Source of the DNA: Cetobacterium sp. 2A
GTDB taxonomy: Bacteria > Fusobacteriota > Fusobacteriia > Fusobacteriales > Fusobacteriaceae
DNA: 64,000 nt
Reading direction: 5' to 3'
Assembly (NCBI RefSeq): GCF_014250685.1
Contig: NZ_JACFAJ010000010.1
Location: 91,422 to 155,421 of the forward strand
A program made the position numbers and the translations under genes. Below, one piece after another: positions 16,846 through 26,358 of the stretch (its first letter is position 1; the number at the start of each line of letters is the position of its first letter). The notes below the pieces were generated by a model that was given only the letters and a program-made list of their open reading frames with translations, was not told the origin of the DNA and did not search any database.

Positions 16846-17949
16846 ATGGGGAAAGCTTTAGAAAAGATTGCACAAGAATTAAGAGATTGCAAGAAAAGAG
16901 TTCAACTAATCTATGCTTTTAATGGAACAGGAAAAACAAGGCTTTCAAGAGAGTTTAAAAATCAAATTGATATTAAAATAGAAGAAGAAAGTGCTGAGAG
17001 TGATAGTAAGAAAGTTCTTTATTATAACGCTTTTACAGAAGACTTATTTTATTGGGATAATGATTTGAAGAATAACCTTGAACCAAAGTTAAAGATGCAT
17101 GAAAATTCATTTACAAGTTGGATTTTTGAAAATCAAGGTCAAGATGGAAATGTTATTAAGAATTTTCAATATTATACAAGTGATAAACTGAATCCACACT
17201 TTAATAATACTTTTACAGAAGTAAAGTTTTCATTTGAACGTGGTAATGATGAAGATAAAAATTATATTAAAATTTCTAAAGGTGAGGAAAGTTGTTTTGT
17301 ATGGAGTGTTTTTTATTCACTTCTTAAGCAGGTTATAGAAACATTGAATATTTCAGATCCGATTGATAGAGAAACACCACAATTTAATAACTTAGAATAT
17401 ATATTTATTGATGATCCTGTAAGTTCTTTAGATGATAGTCATTTAATAGAATTAGCAGTAGATTTATCAGAATTAATTAAATCAAGCGATCCTGACTTAA
17501 AATTTATAATAACAACGCATAATCCACTTTTTTATAATGTACTGCATAATGAATTTAAAAAAGGAACCTTTAAAAAATATTTTCTAAAAAAAGATGAAAA
17601 CAATGAATATAATTTAGACTCTCAAAGTAGTGATTCGCCTTTTTCATATCATCTTTTTTTAAAAGCTGATATTGAGAAGGCTATAGAAGAAGGAGAATTA
17701 AAAAAATATCACTTTAATTATTTGAGAAATATCCTAGAGAAAACATCAACATTTTTAGGTTATGATAATTGGAGCGAGCTTTTACCGAAAATGGATAATG
17801 GTAAAGTTAATCCATATGAGACTAGAATTATTAATATTTCAAGTCATTCAAAGCATTCCGCTGATGAGATTACTGAGTTATCTGCTGATGATAAACGGAT
17901 TTTAGCATACTTGTTAGGTGAAATAAAAAAAAATCATCAATTTAAATAA
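16846..17949 (+). CDS. prrC: PrrC-type anticodon nuclease
   Basis: A 367-aa ABC-ATPase/ribonuclease. In E. coli, PrrC sits silent in a type IC restriction complex and cuts tRNA-Lys in the anticodon loop when a phage inhibits restriction. Seen here: Walker [12 protein letters not shown] (about 24-34), the [11 protein letters not shown] segment, an ABC signature [15 protein letters not shown], and Walker B plus D-loop [13 protein letters not shown] (185-197). [12 protein letters not shown] supplies the H-loop. The C-terminal nuclease part keeps R294-x3-E298 (LRNILEKT), followed by His 334 and 337, matching the Arg-Glu-His triad known from E. coli PrrC. Its place between hsdS and hsdR is exactly that of the E. 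coli prr locus. Confidence 0.9.
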   Translation: MGKALEKIAQELRDCKKRVQLIYAFNGTGKTRLSREFKNQIDIKIEEESAESDSKKVLYYNAFTEDLFYWDNDLKNNLEPKLKMHENSFTSWIFENQGQDGNVIKNFQYYTSDKLNPHFNNTFTEVKFSFERGNDEDKNYIKISKGEESCFVWSVFYSLLKQVIETLNISDPIDRETPQFNNLEYIFIDDPVSSLDDSHLIELAVDLSELIKSSDPDLKFIITTHNPLFYNVLHNEFKKGTFKKYFLKKDENNEYNLDSQSSDSPFSYHLFLKADIEKAIEEGELKKYHFNYLRNILEKTSTFLGYDNWSELLPKMDNGKVNPYETRIINISSHSKHSADEITELSADDKRILAYLLGEIKKNHQFK

Positions 17950-17986
17950 TGGATATTATAAAAATATGAATTAGAGAGGAAATCTT

Positions 17987-20900
17987 ATGACTGAGTACAA
18001 ATCAATTACAGAAACTAATAATTTTATAGTTTTAGATAAGTATACTAAAATAAATCAACAGGGAGCTAGTTATCAAACAGAAGCTGATTTAGAAAGAGAA
18101 CTTATACAGGATTTAGAAAATCAAGGTTATGAGCATCTGTTAAATTTGAATAGTACAGAGGAAATGCTTAAAAATATCAGAGTACAATTAGAAACTCTTA
18201 ATAGTGTTAAATTTCTGGATTCTGAATGGAAAAGATTTTGTGAGGAGTATTTAGATAAGCCAAGTGATAACCATGTAGATAAAACTCGTAAAATTCATGA
18301 CGATTACATTTATGATTTTGTGTTTAATGATGGACATATTCAAAATATTTATCTTTTAGATAAGAAAAATATTACAAGAAATAAGCTACAGGTTATTTCA
18401 CAGTTTGAACAAAAAGGCACTCAGCTTAATCGTTATGATGTAACAATTCTAGTAAATGGATTACCTTTAATTCAAGTAGAACTAAAAAAACGTGGAATTG
18501 CTATTCGGAAAGCGTTTAATCAAATTAATAGATATAGCAAAGAGAGCTTTAACTCAGAGAACTCTTTATTTAAATATTTACAAATTTGTGTTATTTCAAA
18601 TGGTACAGATACGAGATACTTTGCTAATACTACCCAAAGAGATAAAAATAGCTTTGATTTTACTATGAACTGGGCACAATCTAATAATACTCTTATTAGA
18701 GATTTAAAAGATTTTACAGCAACATTTTTTCAAAAAAATATACTGTTAAATATACTATTACATTATTCAGTTTTTGATTCAAATAATGTATTGCTAATTA
18801 TGAGACCTTATCAAATAGCTGCAACAGAAAGAATTTTATGGAAAATAAAAAGTTCATATCTAGCTAAAACATGGAAAACTTTAGAAAGTGGAGGTTATAT
18901 TTGGCATACTACAGGGTCAGGTAAAACTTTAACAAGTTTCAAAGCTGCACGTTTAGCTACAGAACTTGATTTTATAGATAAAGTATTTTTTGTAGTAGAT
19001 AGAAAAGATTTAGATTATCAAACAATGAAAGAATACCAACGGTTTTCACCAGATAGTGTTAACGGTTCTGAAAATACTGCTGGACTTAAAAGAAACGTTG
19101 AAAAAGATGATAATAAAATTATCGTGACTACTATTCAAAAATTAAATAATCTAATAAAAAGTGAAGTAGATCTACCAATCTATAATAAACAAGTTGTTTT
19201 TATTTTTGATGAAGCTCACCGTTCACAATTTGGTGAAGCTCAAAAGAATATCAGTAAGAAGTTTAAAAAGTATTATCAGTTTGGGTTTTCTGGAACACCA
19301 ATATTCCCTGAAAATGCTTTAGGTTCTGAAACTACTGCAAGTATATTTGGTACTGAGTTGCATTCATATGTTATTACTGATGCAATTAGAGATGAGAAAG
19401 TTCTTAAATTTAAAGTTGATTATAATGATGTTCGTCCTAAGTTTAAGTCTATTGAGATGGAAAAAGATGAAGAAAAAATAACTGGATCAGAAGCCAAAAG
19501 AGCATTTTTACATCCTGAAAGAATTAAGGAGATTTCACAATATATCCTTAATAATTTTAAAATAAAAACTCACCGTACATATAATGGAGAAAAAGGGTTT
19601 AATGCGATGTTTACTGTAAGTAGTGTTGAGGCAGCAAAACTTTATTATGAGACATTAACAAAATTACAAAAGAATAGTCAAAACCCTTTGAAAATTGCAA
19701 CTATCTTTTCTTTTGCAGCTAATGAAGAACAAAGTTCTATCGGAGAGATTCTTGATGAAACTTTTGAACCTTCAGCAATGAATAGTAGTGCAAAGGAGTT
19801 TTTAACTTTAGCCATTAAAGATTATAATGCAATGTTTAAAACAAACTTTGGTATTGATAGCAAAGAATTTCAAAATTACTATCGTGATCTTGCTAACCGA
19901 GTAAGAAAGCAAGAGGTTGATTTATTAATTGTAGTTGGAATGTTTTTAACAGGATTTGATGCTCCAATGTTAAATACATTATTTGTTGATAAAAATCTGT
20001 GTTATCATGGACTGATACAAGCATTTTCAAGAACAAACCGTATCTATGATTCTACAAAAACCTTTGGAAATATTGTTACTTTTAGAGATTTAGAACAGGC
20101 AACAATAGAGGCTATAACTCTATTTGGGGATAAAAATACAAAAAATGTAGTTCTTGAAAAAAGTTACAAAGAGTATATGGAAGGATTCACTGATATTAGC
20201 ACAGGAGAAGCATGTCGTGGTTACATAGAAGTAGTTAAAGAATTAAACTCATGTTTTCCTAATATTGATAATATTGTTACTGAAAAGGATAAAAAAGATT
20301 TCACTAAGCTATTTGGAGAGTTTTTAAGAGTTGAAAATATACTACAAAATTACGATGAGTTTACAAAACTAAAAGCTTTACAAACTCTTGATATGAATGA
20401 TTCAAAATTAGTTGAAGAGTTTAAAATTAATTATTATATGAGTGATGAAGAGATGGTAGTTATGCAGAAAATCGAAGTACCTAAAGAAAGGGAAATTCAA
20501 GATTATCGTTCTATATACAATGATATTCGTGAGTGGCTCCGTCGTGAAAAGGCAGCAAAAGATAAAGAGGATTCAAAAATTGATTGGAACGATATTGTTT
20601 TTGAAGTAGATCTTTTAAAATCACAAGAGATAAATTTAAACTATATTCTTAAATTGATTTTTGAAAAATATAAAAATGTAAAGAGTAAAGAATTATTAAT
20701 TGAAGATGTTCGTCGTTTAATTAGATCTAGTACAGGAAATCGTGCAAAAGAAAGTCTAGTAGTTGATTTTATCAATCAAACAGATTTAGACAAGTTTAAT
20801 GATAAGACAAATATTATAGATGCATTTTTCTCATTTGCTCAGATTAAACAAAAGAAAGAGGCTGAAGAGTTAATAAAAGAGGAAAAACTTAATACTAATG

Positions 20901-21085
20901 CAGCTAAAAGATATATACTGGCATCATTAAAAAAAGAACAGGCCAGTGATAATGGAACGGAGCTCAATGAAATCTTGCCTAAAATGAGTCCTCTCAATCC
21001 TAGTTATTTAGCTAAAAAAAGCACTGTATTTAAAAAAATATCAGCTTTTGTGGATAAATTTAAGGGTGTTGGGGGGATAATATAA
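17987..21085 (+). CDS. hsdR: Type I restriction-modification system, restriction subunit
   Basis: A 1032-aa ATP-dependent translocase and endonuclease. The N-terminal nuclease carries [12 protein letters not shown], part of the PD-ExK site. The SF2 motor follows: Walker [31 protein letters not shown], the DEAH-type [13 protein letters not shown], the FGFSGTPIF motif, and a second RecA fold with [15 protein letters not shown] and AFSRTNRIY. The helical C-terminus would contact the methyltransferase. The ATG has an agaggaaa site. It is the last gene of the operon, 38 bases after prrC. The length is normal for HsdR and no damage is seen. Confidence 0.96.
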   Translation: MTEYKSITETNNFIVLDKYTKINQQGASYQTEADLERELIQDLENQGYEHLLNLNSTEEMLKNIRVQLETLNSVKFLDSEWKRFCEEYLDKPSDNHVDKTRKIHDDYIYDFVFNDGHIQNIYLLDKKNITRNKLQVISQFEQKGTQLNRYDVTILVNGLPLIQVELKKRGIAIRKAFNQINRYSKESFNSENSLFKYLQICVISNGTDTRYFANTTQRDKNSFDFTMNWAQSNNTLIRDLKDFTATFFQKNILLNILLHYSVFDSNNVLLIMRPYQIAATERILWKIKSSYLAKTWKTLESGGYIWHTTGSGKTLTSFKAARLATELDFIDKVFFVVDRKDLDYQTMKEYQRFSPDSVNGSENTAGLKRNVEKDDNKIIVTTIQKLNNLIKSEVDLPIYNKQVVFIFDEAHRSQFGEAQKNISKKFKKYYQFGFSGTPIFPENALGSETTASIFGTELHSYVITDAIRDEKVLKFKVDYNDVRPKFKSIEMEKDEEKITGSEAKRAFLHPERIKEISQYILNNFKIKTHRTYNGEKGFNAMFTVSSVEAAKLYYETLTKLQKNSQNPLKIATIFSFAANEEQSSIGEILDETFEPSAMNSSAKEFLTLAIKDYNAMFKTNFGIDSKEFQNYYRDLANRVRKQEVDLLIVVGMFLTGFDAPMLNTLFVDKNLCYHGLIQAFSRTNRIYDSTKTFGNIVTFRDLEQATIEAITLFGDKNTKNVVLEKSYKEYMEGFTDISTGEACRGYIEVVKELNSCFPNIDNIVTEKDKKDFTKLFGEFLRVENILQNYDEFTKLKALQTLDMNDSKLVEEFKINYYMSDEEMVVMQKIEVPKEREIQDYRSIYNDIREWLRREKAAKDKEDSKIDWNDIVFEVDLLKSQEINLNYILKLIFEKYKNVKSKELLIEDVRRLIRSSTGNRAKESLVVDFINQTDLDKFNDKTNIIDAFFSFAQIKQKKEAEELIKEEKLNTNAAKRYILASLKKEQASDNGTELNEILPKMSPLNPSYLAKKSTVFKKISAFVDKFKGVGGII

Positions 21086-21172
21086 AATATTAAAAAGGGA
21101 TTGTATTTACTTTTATCAGGATTTATAACATAGATTAATCAATAATAATATTACTAATATGGGGGAGATTTT

Positions 21173-21490
21173 GTGAATATGTCAGAAAATATTCATACTA
21201 TAAAAGAAGTTATGGAAGTTATTCAGAAAATAAATAAATTACAGAATCAAATTGATAATCCTAATAGAACGAAAATCATTGAAGCTTTACGAGAGGCACA
21301 AGTTTTTGCGCCTTTCGAAATACGAATGCTTGAAATTTTTCAAGGAGATATTAAATTATTACCACCTGAAAATTTTTCAAACGATGATTTATATAGAAAA
21401 TTATTCCAATATAAACAAGGTTTGATTAATTATTGTATTCAAAAAATTGGAAATGAAGCATATAAAAGTCTTTTTGAGAAAAATTTATAA
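21173..21490 (+). CDS. Hypothetical helical protein, 105 aa
   Basis: A small, probably all-helical protein (IKEVMEVIQKINKLQNQID, then DDLYRKLFQYKQGLINY). GTG at 21173 is 6 bases after a gggggag site and is preferred over the ATG two codons later. It starts 87 bases after hsdR and is closed by its own terminator. I know no family. It could be an accessory factor of the restriction operon or an independent passenger. Confidence 0.6.
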   Translation: MNMSENIHTIKEVMEVIQKINKLQNQIDNPNRTKIIEALREAQVFAPFEIRMLEIFQGDIKLLPPENFSNDDLYRKLFQYKQGLINYCIQKIGNEAYKSLFEKNL

Positions 21491-21502
21491 ATATATATAT
21501 GC

Positions 21503-21555
21503 AAAAAGGATTCAGAAGAACACTAACTTTATGGTGTTCATTAAGAATCCTTTTT
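21503..21555 (+). terminator. Terminator closing the restriction operon region
   Basis: AAAAAGGATTC pairs with GAATCCTTTTT, and an inner GAACAC/GTGTTC stem extends the hairpin. The T-run gives a classic intrinsic terminator 12 bases past the stop codon of the preceding gene. Confidence 0.85.
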
Positions 21556-21610
21556 CAATTTAAATTTGATAATTTTGACTGTCATGGGAGTATAAATATT
21601 AATTGTAAAT

Positions 21611-21658
21611 CTTCTAGATTAATGGGGTAGGATTATTAAAATCTAGAAGTTTTTTTTT
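21611..21658 (+). terminator. Second terminator
   Basis: CTTCTAGAT pairs with ATCTAGAAG around a 21-base loop and is followed by nine T residues. No gene separates it from the previous terminator, so it may end a short RNA or be left from an older arrangement. Confidence 0.75.
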
Positions 21659-21805
21659 GTAAGAAAATTTAACCAAAATTAGAAATAGATGAGATTTCTT
21701 AATAATATCAACTGATAATTTAAAAGGTTTTTTGAGGTGATACAAATAGTATGTCCCATACAGAAATTCAAAAATGTATTGTTCATCAAATTAAAAATTT
21801 ACTTT

Positions 21806-22102
21806 CTAAAGTTTTTTCAACTCTTCTATTGATAAACCTGTCTTTTCTGAAATTATCTCATCTGAAAGCAGCCCTTTAAGTGATCTAGCTATCTCTACTT
21901 TAGCTTGCTTTTCCCCCTGCTCTAATCCTTGCTTAACACCTTGTTCTAACCCCTTTAATCCTCCCTTTAGTAATGCGTTCATTCTATCATTTCTTGTATT
22001 TTCTCTCATCCTATAATTTTCAGCCTGCTGTGGATTTCTGTTTATTCTCGCCAGTTCTTCCTTAGCCTCTTATAGTTCTTCAAATTTTTTCTTATCAAAC
22101 AT
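21806..22102 (-). pseudogene. Broken second copy of the Rpn gene, fused to a neighbour's start
   Basis: On the minus strand the sequence starts MFDKKKFEEL, then an in-frame TAA, then EAKEELARINRNPQQAENY and the usual Rpn tail ending SDEIISEKTGLSIEELKKL. The first residues belong to the 92-aa gene of repeat copy 1 (MFDKKKFEKAL). The rest belongs to the Rpn gene, where KKFEELQEAKEE is found. The join falls in shared KKFE codons, so about 1 kb was lost by microhomology deletion. An extra GLEQGVKQGLEQGEKQ stretch is a tail expansion common in this family. A 67-aa remnant from the internal ATG might still be made. Confidence 0.8.
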
Positions 22103-22367
22103 TTAAACTCCTCCAAATTTAAATTTTTTTAAATTTAATGTTCTTAGCTTCGTCGTAAGGGGACGAAACCCCTGAAATTTTTTAGTTATTTTCAAAAAGT
22201 GTTTATAGAAAAGAAATTGCTCAAAGAACAAGTTTAGAACTAAAAAATAAAAAAAGGCTATTAAATGAACCTTTTAAAAGTCTTTAAACCAGTTCCGGAT
22301 ATAAAAAGCATATTATATATGATATAATCTACAAAACTAAAAAACAAGCAAATAAAGGGGAAATGAG

Positions 22368-22697
22368 ATGAATAAAAAAAGAGTTGTAATACCAATAAAA
22401 ATACTTAAAATTAAAAAAGAACATATCTTAAGATTTAAAAGTGATACAGAATATTTTAATAGATGTAAAAAAGGTTTAAAGTCTGAAACATTAAGAGAAT
22501 TTGACTTGAGTGATGATAGATTTACACTTTTATTTAGTTGGAAAAAATGGGAAGAAAAGGATCAATTATATTTGGAGTTCATAAACAAAGGAAAAACTGA
22601 AGAAATATATATAGTTGAGGTTGTAGATATAGATTGGTATAAAACCTTGTGTAAAATTAAATTCAAACATATTTGTGACCAGATAGAAATAGTCTAA
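22368..22697 (+). CDS. Paralogue of the small 12402-12710 protein
   Basis: A 109-aa protein that aligns along its whole length with the gene of repeat copy 1 (ILKIKKEHILRFKSDTEYF, CKKGLKSETLREFDLSDDRF, KTLCKIKFKHICDQIEI). It has a few extra N-terminal residues and ATG after an aaagggg site. Substitutions are spread evenly with no stops, so both copies appear to be kept under selection. The same weak ASCH/DUF3850-like impression applies. Function unknown. Confidence 0.65.
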   Translation: MNKKRVVIPIKILKIKKEHILRFKSDTEYFNRCKKGLKSETLREFDLSDDRFTLLFSWKKWEEKDQLYLEFINKGKTEEIYIVEVVDIDWYKTLCKIKFKHICDQIEIV

Positions 22698-22706
22698 AGA
22701 ATAAAG

Positions 22707-22750
22707 AGATAGGATGGCCTGTTTAGTTTAAAGACAGATTATCCTATCTT
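22707..22750 (+). terminator. Terminator after the small repeat gene, copy 2
   Basis: AGATAGGAT pairs with ATCCTATCTT, with an inner CTGT/ACAG stem. It is the counterpart of the palindrome at 12720-12750, with compensating differences that keep the hairpin. Confidence 0.75.
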
Positions 22751-22909
22751 CATTAAACAAATAAGAACCTCACTTTCAAAGGTTAGAAAAATGTTGGGAC
22801 AATGCGTCGATAGAATCTTTTTTAGTTATTTCAAATCTGAATCAATTTATTTAATTTATCTACCTGAAAGGGGATAGACTAGTTTATATAATATATATGA
22901 GATTTTTCA

Positions 22910-23272
22910 TTAATTTTTTATTCTTTCCTCAATTAGGTCTAAATATTCATCTCTTTTGAATTGAAGCGCTATTTTATGTTGTTCATTCTTTTTTTTTATA
23001 ACATCTAATTCTATTGGGCAAATAGGAATCATTATTGGTCCAAAACAAAGTCCGATTCCTGATTTATTAATTTCTTTTATTTTTAAAATATCGATAGAAA
23101 TTGTTTCATCCCATTCACCATAAAAAATAACTCTAAAATTTGTAATATAAACTTTTCCAGATAATTTATTTAAAAATGGAATTCCTAAAATTTTATCCAT
23201 TTTATAATAATTTGCTTCTCTTTCTTCTTGTATAATTTCATTTTCTTGTAACGTGAAATTTAATTTAACCAC
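22910..23272 (-). CDS. GRAM/PH-like domain protein
   Basis: A protein of about 120 aa resembling bacterial GRAM or PH-like domains. The central GKVYITNFRVIFYGEW followed by ISIDILKIKEINKS matches the 'G-x-l-y-l-T-n-r-r-l-i-F ... i-p-l-x-d-I' pattern of those folds. There is no membrane segment. The start is uncertain: the frame opens with a GTG that overlaps an aggagg sequence, leaving no normal spacing. The next Met is at residue 25 of that frame, before KILGIPFL. It has no close partner and its role is unknown. Confidence 0.6.
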   Translation of the reverse strand: MVKLNFTLQENEIIQEEREANYYKMDKILGIPFLNKLSGKVYITNFRVIFYGEWDETISIDILKIKEINKSGIGLCFGPIMIPICPIELDVIKKKNEQHKIALQFKRDEYLDLIEERIKN

Positions 23273-23807
23273 CTCCTAAAATTTTATTTTATATCATAAT
23301 ACTATTTTGTAAAAATCTGCAAGCTGATTTTAAAGGAAACAATCGTATCAAGAGTTTAAAGGGGTTTTTTTAATATACAATTTAACTGGAATAACTTAGC
23401 GTTTTCTCTATCTTTAATTTAAGTATCCTTATGAGTACTAGCCTATTGGGGAAATATAAATGTCAAATTTTAATCTTAAAAGAATAGAGATGTTCTTAAA
23501 TAAATTTTATTTGCAGATTATATTTTTTATGAGATATAATATAAGTCCCTGAGAAACGAAGATTTATTATATAACTTTGCATCTTTCTATTTTTTTAATA
23601 GAGAGAAGAAAAAGGCTGTCGACAAATTAAAATTTGTTATCAGCCTTTTTTTTATGAAACTTAAATTTATGCGTAATAGGATCCAATATTTTTTTCCTCT
23701 TGTTTATAACCTTTTTAAAATTGATTTGTTTTATTTGGTACTTTTAGAAGTTCGTGTATAATAGTTTTCGAACTCTATAGCTAAGTAGTTGAATTTACTC
23801 AGAATAA
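23273..23807. other. Non-coding gap
   Basis: Apart from the terminator at 23609-23653, I see no gene or repeat in these 535 bases. The segment just before the terminator has tatattttttatgagatataatataag, with TATAAT-like boxes, so a short RNA ending at the terminator is possible. Confidence 0.5.
23609..23653. terminator. Bidirectional intrinsic terminator
   Basis: AAAAAGGCTG / CAGCCTTTTT with an inner ACAAATT / AATTTGT stem. A-rich and T-rich arms allow use in both directions. It would end both the minus-strand lipoprotein transcript and any plus-strand RNA. Confidence 0.85.
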
Positions 23808-24275
23808 CTAATTTTCTGTTATGATAACATCAATTTTTAAAATAACGAATTCTTCTTTGGTACCTTGCTTTAATTTTAAAACTATATCAACAGGATATTC
23901 TAAATATAGTTGTCTCCAGTAATTTCCGAAATAAACATTAGAAGAAGGTAAAACATCAACAACAAAATTAGAAAATGGAGATAAAATGGTATTCGGCATA
24001 GGAGTAGTTGCTTCGTTATATTTTTGTTTAGTAATGAAAGGAAGAGAGTTATTAATACTACTTTCTTTCCAAACAATCTCTAAATTATCATTTGTGAGAT
24101 TTTTGATATTTAGTGTGATTTTCATTTCTCCAGCTCTTTTAATAGTGACTCTAGCCAAAGAAATTTCTTTTAAATTTAAAACTGTAACTTTAGGAATTAT
24201 TTTTGTAATAGGGGTAGAAGTACATTTTACTAACCCTAAAATGGCAAAACAAACTAGCAGTATTTTTTTTAACAT
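23808..24275 (-). CDS. Small lipoprotein
   Basis: A 155-aa protein starting MLKKILLVCFAILGLVKC. A short positively charged start, hydrophobic core and Cys at about residue 18 form a lipobox, so it should be lipid-anchored after signal peptidase II cleavage. The mature part is beta-rich (VTIKRAGEMKITLNIKNLT) and recalls LEA14/water-stress-type beta-sandwich lipoproteins. The ATG is set by ggagg 6 bases upstream. It stands alone on the minus strand. Confidence 0.7.
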   Translation of the reverse strand: MLKKILLVCFAILGLVKCTSTPITKIIPKVTVLNLKEISLARVTIKRAGEMKITLNIKNLTNDNLEIVWKESSINNSLPFITKQKYNEATTPMPNTILSPFSNFVVDVLPSSNVYFGNYWRQLYLEYPVDIVLKLKQGTKEEFVILKIDVIITEN

Positions 24276-24605
24276 AGGTACCTCCATATATTAGTAGTTT
24301 ATAGGATAACATCAAATATATAGGAGCTGCAAATAAGATATATAAAAATTATTATATTAGTAAATTTTAAGATTATAAGAATACAAAAATGAAATAGTTG
24401 AAATTAAATTTATAAAACACTAAGTTTTGGAGATACGAGAGAGTTAAGAAAAGCTATAAAAAATAGAAATAGAAAATAGAGTTAAATCTATATTAGAAGA
24501 GAGAAAGAGAAGTTCAATTAACTCCTTCATTATAAATAGTTTTTAAATGTAAAACTTTATTAGAAGGAGCCTGGATGATAATGGATTACTTAACTTTTTT
24601 GTTAT
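24276..24605. other. Non-coding gap
   Basis: No gene is seen in these 330 bases. Short charged stretches (around 24430-24515) look like eroded coding sequence but are broken by stops in all frames. I see no terminator or repeat of note. Confidence 0.45.
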
Positions 24606-25049
24606 TTAGAATGCCAATCCTGGTTTAAAACAGATTAAATCATTTTCAATAAAGATATTAACTATATATAGACTTTCATCACTATTCAATAGGAATTCAG
24701 AACTTTCTAAGGTGATAGAGGACTTTGAATTTTTATTTATTAAATTTGGATTAATTGAAAAACGAGTGGAAATTATATTGAAAAATAAATCTTCTGAATC
24801 TTCTTTAAGATTTTTAAAATAAAATTTACTAAAATTTTTTTGGTTTAGGACTTGATTTGTAGAAAAAGTAAAACTAAACAAAGTATGAGTGTTATTTATT
24901 AAAAAAACCTCTATTATTGTATTTGGACATTTCTCATCTAAAAGAAAGTCATATTCAAAAATATTGGATATTAAATTACATTTATATAACGGATGACTCT
25001 TATAAAGTTTTTGTATAAAATCGTTTTGTTTGATAAATTTAGACTGCAT
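24606..25049 (-). CDS. Hypothetical protein, 147 aa
   Basis: A soluble, Phe- and Asn-rich protein starting MQSKFIKQNDFIQKLYK. The ATG is fixed by a gggagga site 3 bases upstream; an earlier TTG is less likely. The body alternates short hydrophobic strands (NTIIEVFLINNTHTLFSFTF), suggesting a beta-rich fold. No family is recognised. It is followed upstream by the small Cys-containing gene on the same strand. Confidence 0.55.
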   Translation of the reverse strand: MQSKFIKQNDFIQKLYKSHPLYKCNLISNIFEYDFLLDEKCPNTIIEVFLINNTHTLFSFTFSTNQVLNQKNFSKFYFKNLKEDSEDLFFNIISTRFSINPNLINKNSKSSITLESSEFLLNSDESLYIVNIFIENDLICFKPGLAF

Positions 25050-25124
25050 AAATCCTCCCGAAAAACTAAGTGACAATATTATTATAGCTTTTTAGAAATA
25101 TATATACAATAGATTTACAGATTA

Positions 25125-25169
25125 AAGGTTGCTGAAAAGGAAAAATTATTCTTCCTCTTCAGCAACCTT
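25125..25169. repeat. Hairpin over the 3' end of a small gene
   Basis: AAGGTTGCTGAA and TTCAGCAACCTT are perfect 12-bp inverted repeats spanning the last codons and stop of the minus-strand gene below. Read on the minus strand it ends in a short T stretch, so it may be its terminator, built from coding sequence. Confidence 0.6.
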
Positions 25170-25352
25170 ATTTAACATATGACTGCAACAATACTCACAA
25201 ACTTGAGTATAAGAGTATCCAGTATTTTTAGCAACTGTGATAGCAGGAAGAGGACAATCAAAAGTTCCTAAAAAAATCTGGTTGACTGGAGAATTATAAT
25301 TACAATTTTCTGTGTGTATTTCTTGTGTAATGAAGTTAATATAAAATTGCAT
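25146..25352 (-). CDS. Small Cys-containing protein, 68 aa
   Basis: A short protein with Cys residues at ENCNYN and FDCPLP and a CEYCC cluster near the end, giving a possible zinc-binding pair. It ends with an acidic EEEE tail. The ATG lies after a gggggat site. No family is recognised. The C-terminal codons form one arm of a strong hairpin. Confidence 0.5.
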   Translation of the reverse strand: MQFYINFITQEIHTENCNYNSPVNQIFLGTFDCPLPAITVAKNTGYSYTQVCEYCCSHMLNKVAEEEE

Positions 25353-25557
25353 GATATCCCCCCAAATGTATTTGTTATTAGTCTTAGATAAGACAGTATG
25401 AATATACCTTAAAAATTTAATAAAAGCAAAAAAAAAGTTACAATTGCTTAAAAGTATCTTTTTATTGGTATTTTAACGTTGAGTACTTATATGAAAGAAA
25501 TAGTAGAAGGGATCAAAAAGATTAAGGAGTAGCAATATTAAAGATACTTTATAGTTA

Positions 25558-25603
25558 TTATTATTTTAAAAAGTATTATGCATAATACTTTTTAAAATAA
25601 TAA
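25558..25603. repeat. Perfect 46-bp palindrome
   Basis: The sequence centred between 25580 and 25581 reads the same on both strands for 23 bases on each side, with no spacer at all. It is extremely AT-rich, centred on atgcat. Uninterrupted palindromes this long are unstable in many bacteria, so it may be a recent or functional element such as an operator, a terminator of both flanks, or a transposon relic. Confidence 0.8.
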
Positions 25604-25629
25604 ATTCATAGAATGTTATCACTGGGATT

Positions 25630-25788
25630 CTATATTCCAAGCTTCCTGAAAATAGATTTTTCAGTTTCTAAATAAACTGAATTAAAAGAATGAAAAAATT
25701 TTTCAAATGAATCTAATATATAAATATCATTGTATTTGATTAGTATATAAATAGTAAGTAATAAAAATATAATTATAATGTTACGCAT
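25630..25788 (-). CDS. Small membrane protein, 52 aa
   Basis: An ATG frame with a well-placed aaaggag site encodes a 52-aa peptide. Residues 4-17 (IIIIFLLLTIYILI) would form one membrane helix, followed by a polar tail with several aromatic residues. It is too short to place in a family. Good start signals and the clear helix argue that it is real. Confidence 0.55.
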   Translation of the reverse strand: MRNIIIIFLLLTIYILIKYNDIYILDSFEKFFHSFNSVYLETEKSIFRKLGI

Positions 25789-26358
25789 ATTGGTACTCCT
25801 TTAGATGATTTTATGTATATATATATTACCTTAATAATTTAAAATCTACAAAATATTTTGCTAGAAAAAAATAATTGGAGATTTAAGAAAGAAAATCAAG
25901 GTGAGTGGAGAGTGATAAGTAATTCTTCTTAAGGAGGAATAGGATTAAAAACTAAATATTTTTCTTCTACTAAAGACAGAATCTTTTCTATGTACGCTAA
26001 AGGAATGACTAAGGTCAATAATTCAGATTTATGCGTTTAGTGTTTCATTTAGAAGGTTATAGAAAAGATATTATAATGTTGAGGAACCCCCTTTGTATGT
26101 ATGGAATATAATAAGATAATTAGGTTGTAAAAAGTAGTTTATAGTTCTATTTATGCAAATATTATATTGAAGAAATAAAACCATAAATATAAATAAAATT
26201 ATTTGATGTATACTGTTTTACTATAAAAAATATCAGAATAAAAGCTGGTAAAAATATATCTTCATTAGTTATTAAAAAAATAAAAGGAGTAGAAAATTTA
26301 TTGCAGATTCTTTTTTCAGGATATACACTTAAAATAATAAAAATATGGGGTGATAAAA
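25789..26358. other. Gap before the injection-system block
   Basis: This 570-base stretch holds one transposase-like scrap (25942-26040) and otherwise nothing I can call. It precedes the first gene of the contractile injection system, so that operon's promoter must lie here. Several TATAAT-like boxes exist, but none with a convincing -35 at the right spacing. Confidence 0.5.
25942..26040 (+). pseudogene. Relic of an IS256-type transposase
   Basis: A short open stretch encodes LKTKYFSSTKDRIFSMYAK followed by GMT, then runs out. The IFSMYAKGMT block resembles the conserved 'i-x-x-M-Y-x-x-G-M-(S/T)-T' region near the N-terminus of IS256-family transposases. Only about 30 codons survive. Confidence 0.4.

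Larger units (their letters stand above)
21491..21805. other. Non-coding gap with two terminators, edge of the Rpn repeat
   Basis: No gene is seen in these 315 bases. They hold two strong plus-strand hairpins and then the start of homology to the Rpn 3' region of repeat copy 1. The remaining bases show nothing recognisable. Confidence 0.6.
22082..22750. repeat. Direct repeat, copy 2
   Basis: Second copy of the leader, small gene and terminator found at 11893-12748, same orientation, about 10.2 kb away. It keeps the cttcgtcgtaaggggacg leader and the ccagttccggatataaaaag promoter region but lacks the MITE-like piece. Together the two copies bracket the DUF2971 remnant, YdbC-like gene and restriction operon. 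Confidence 0.85.
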
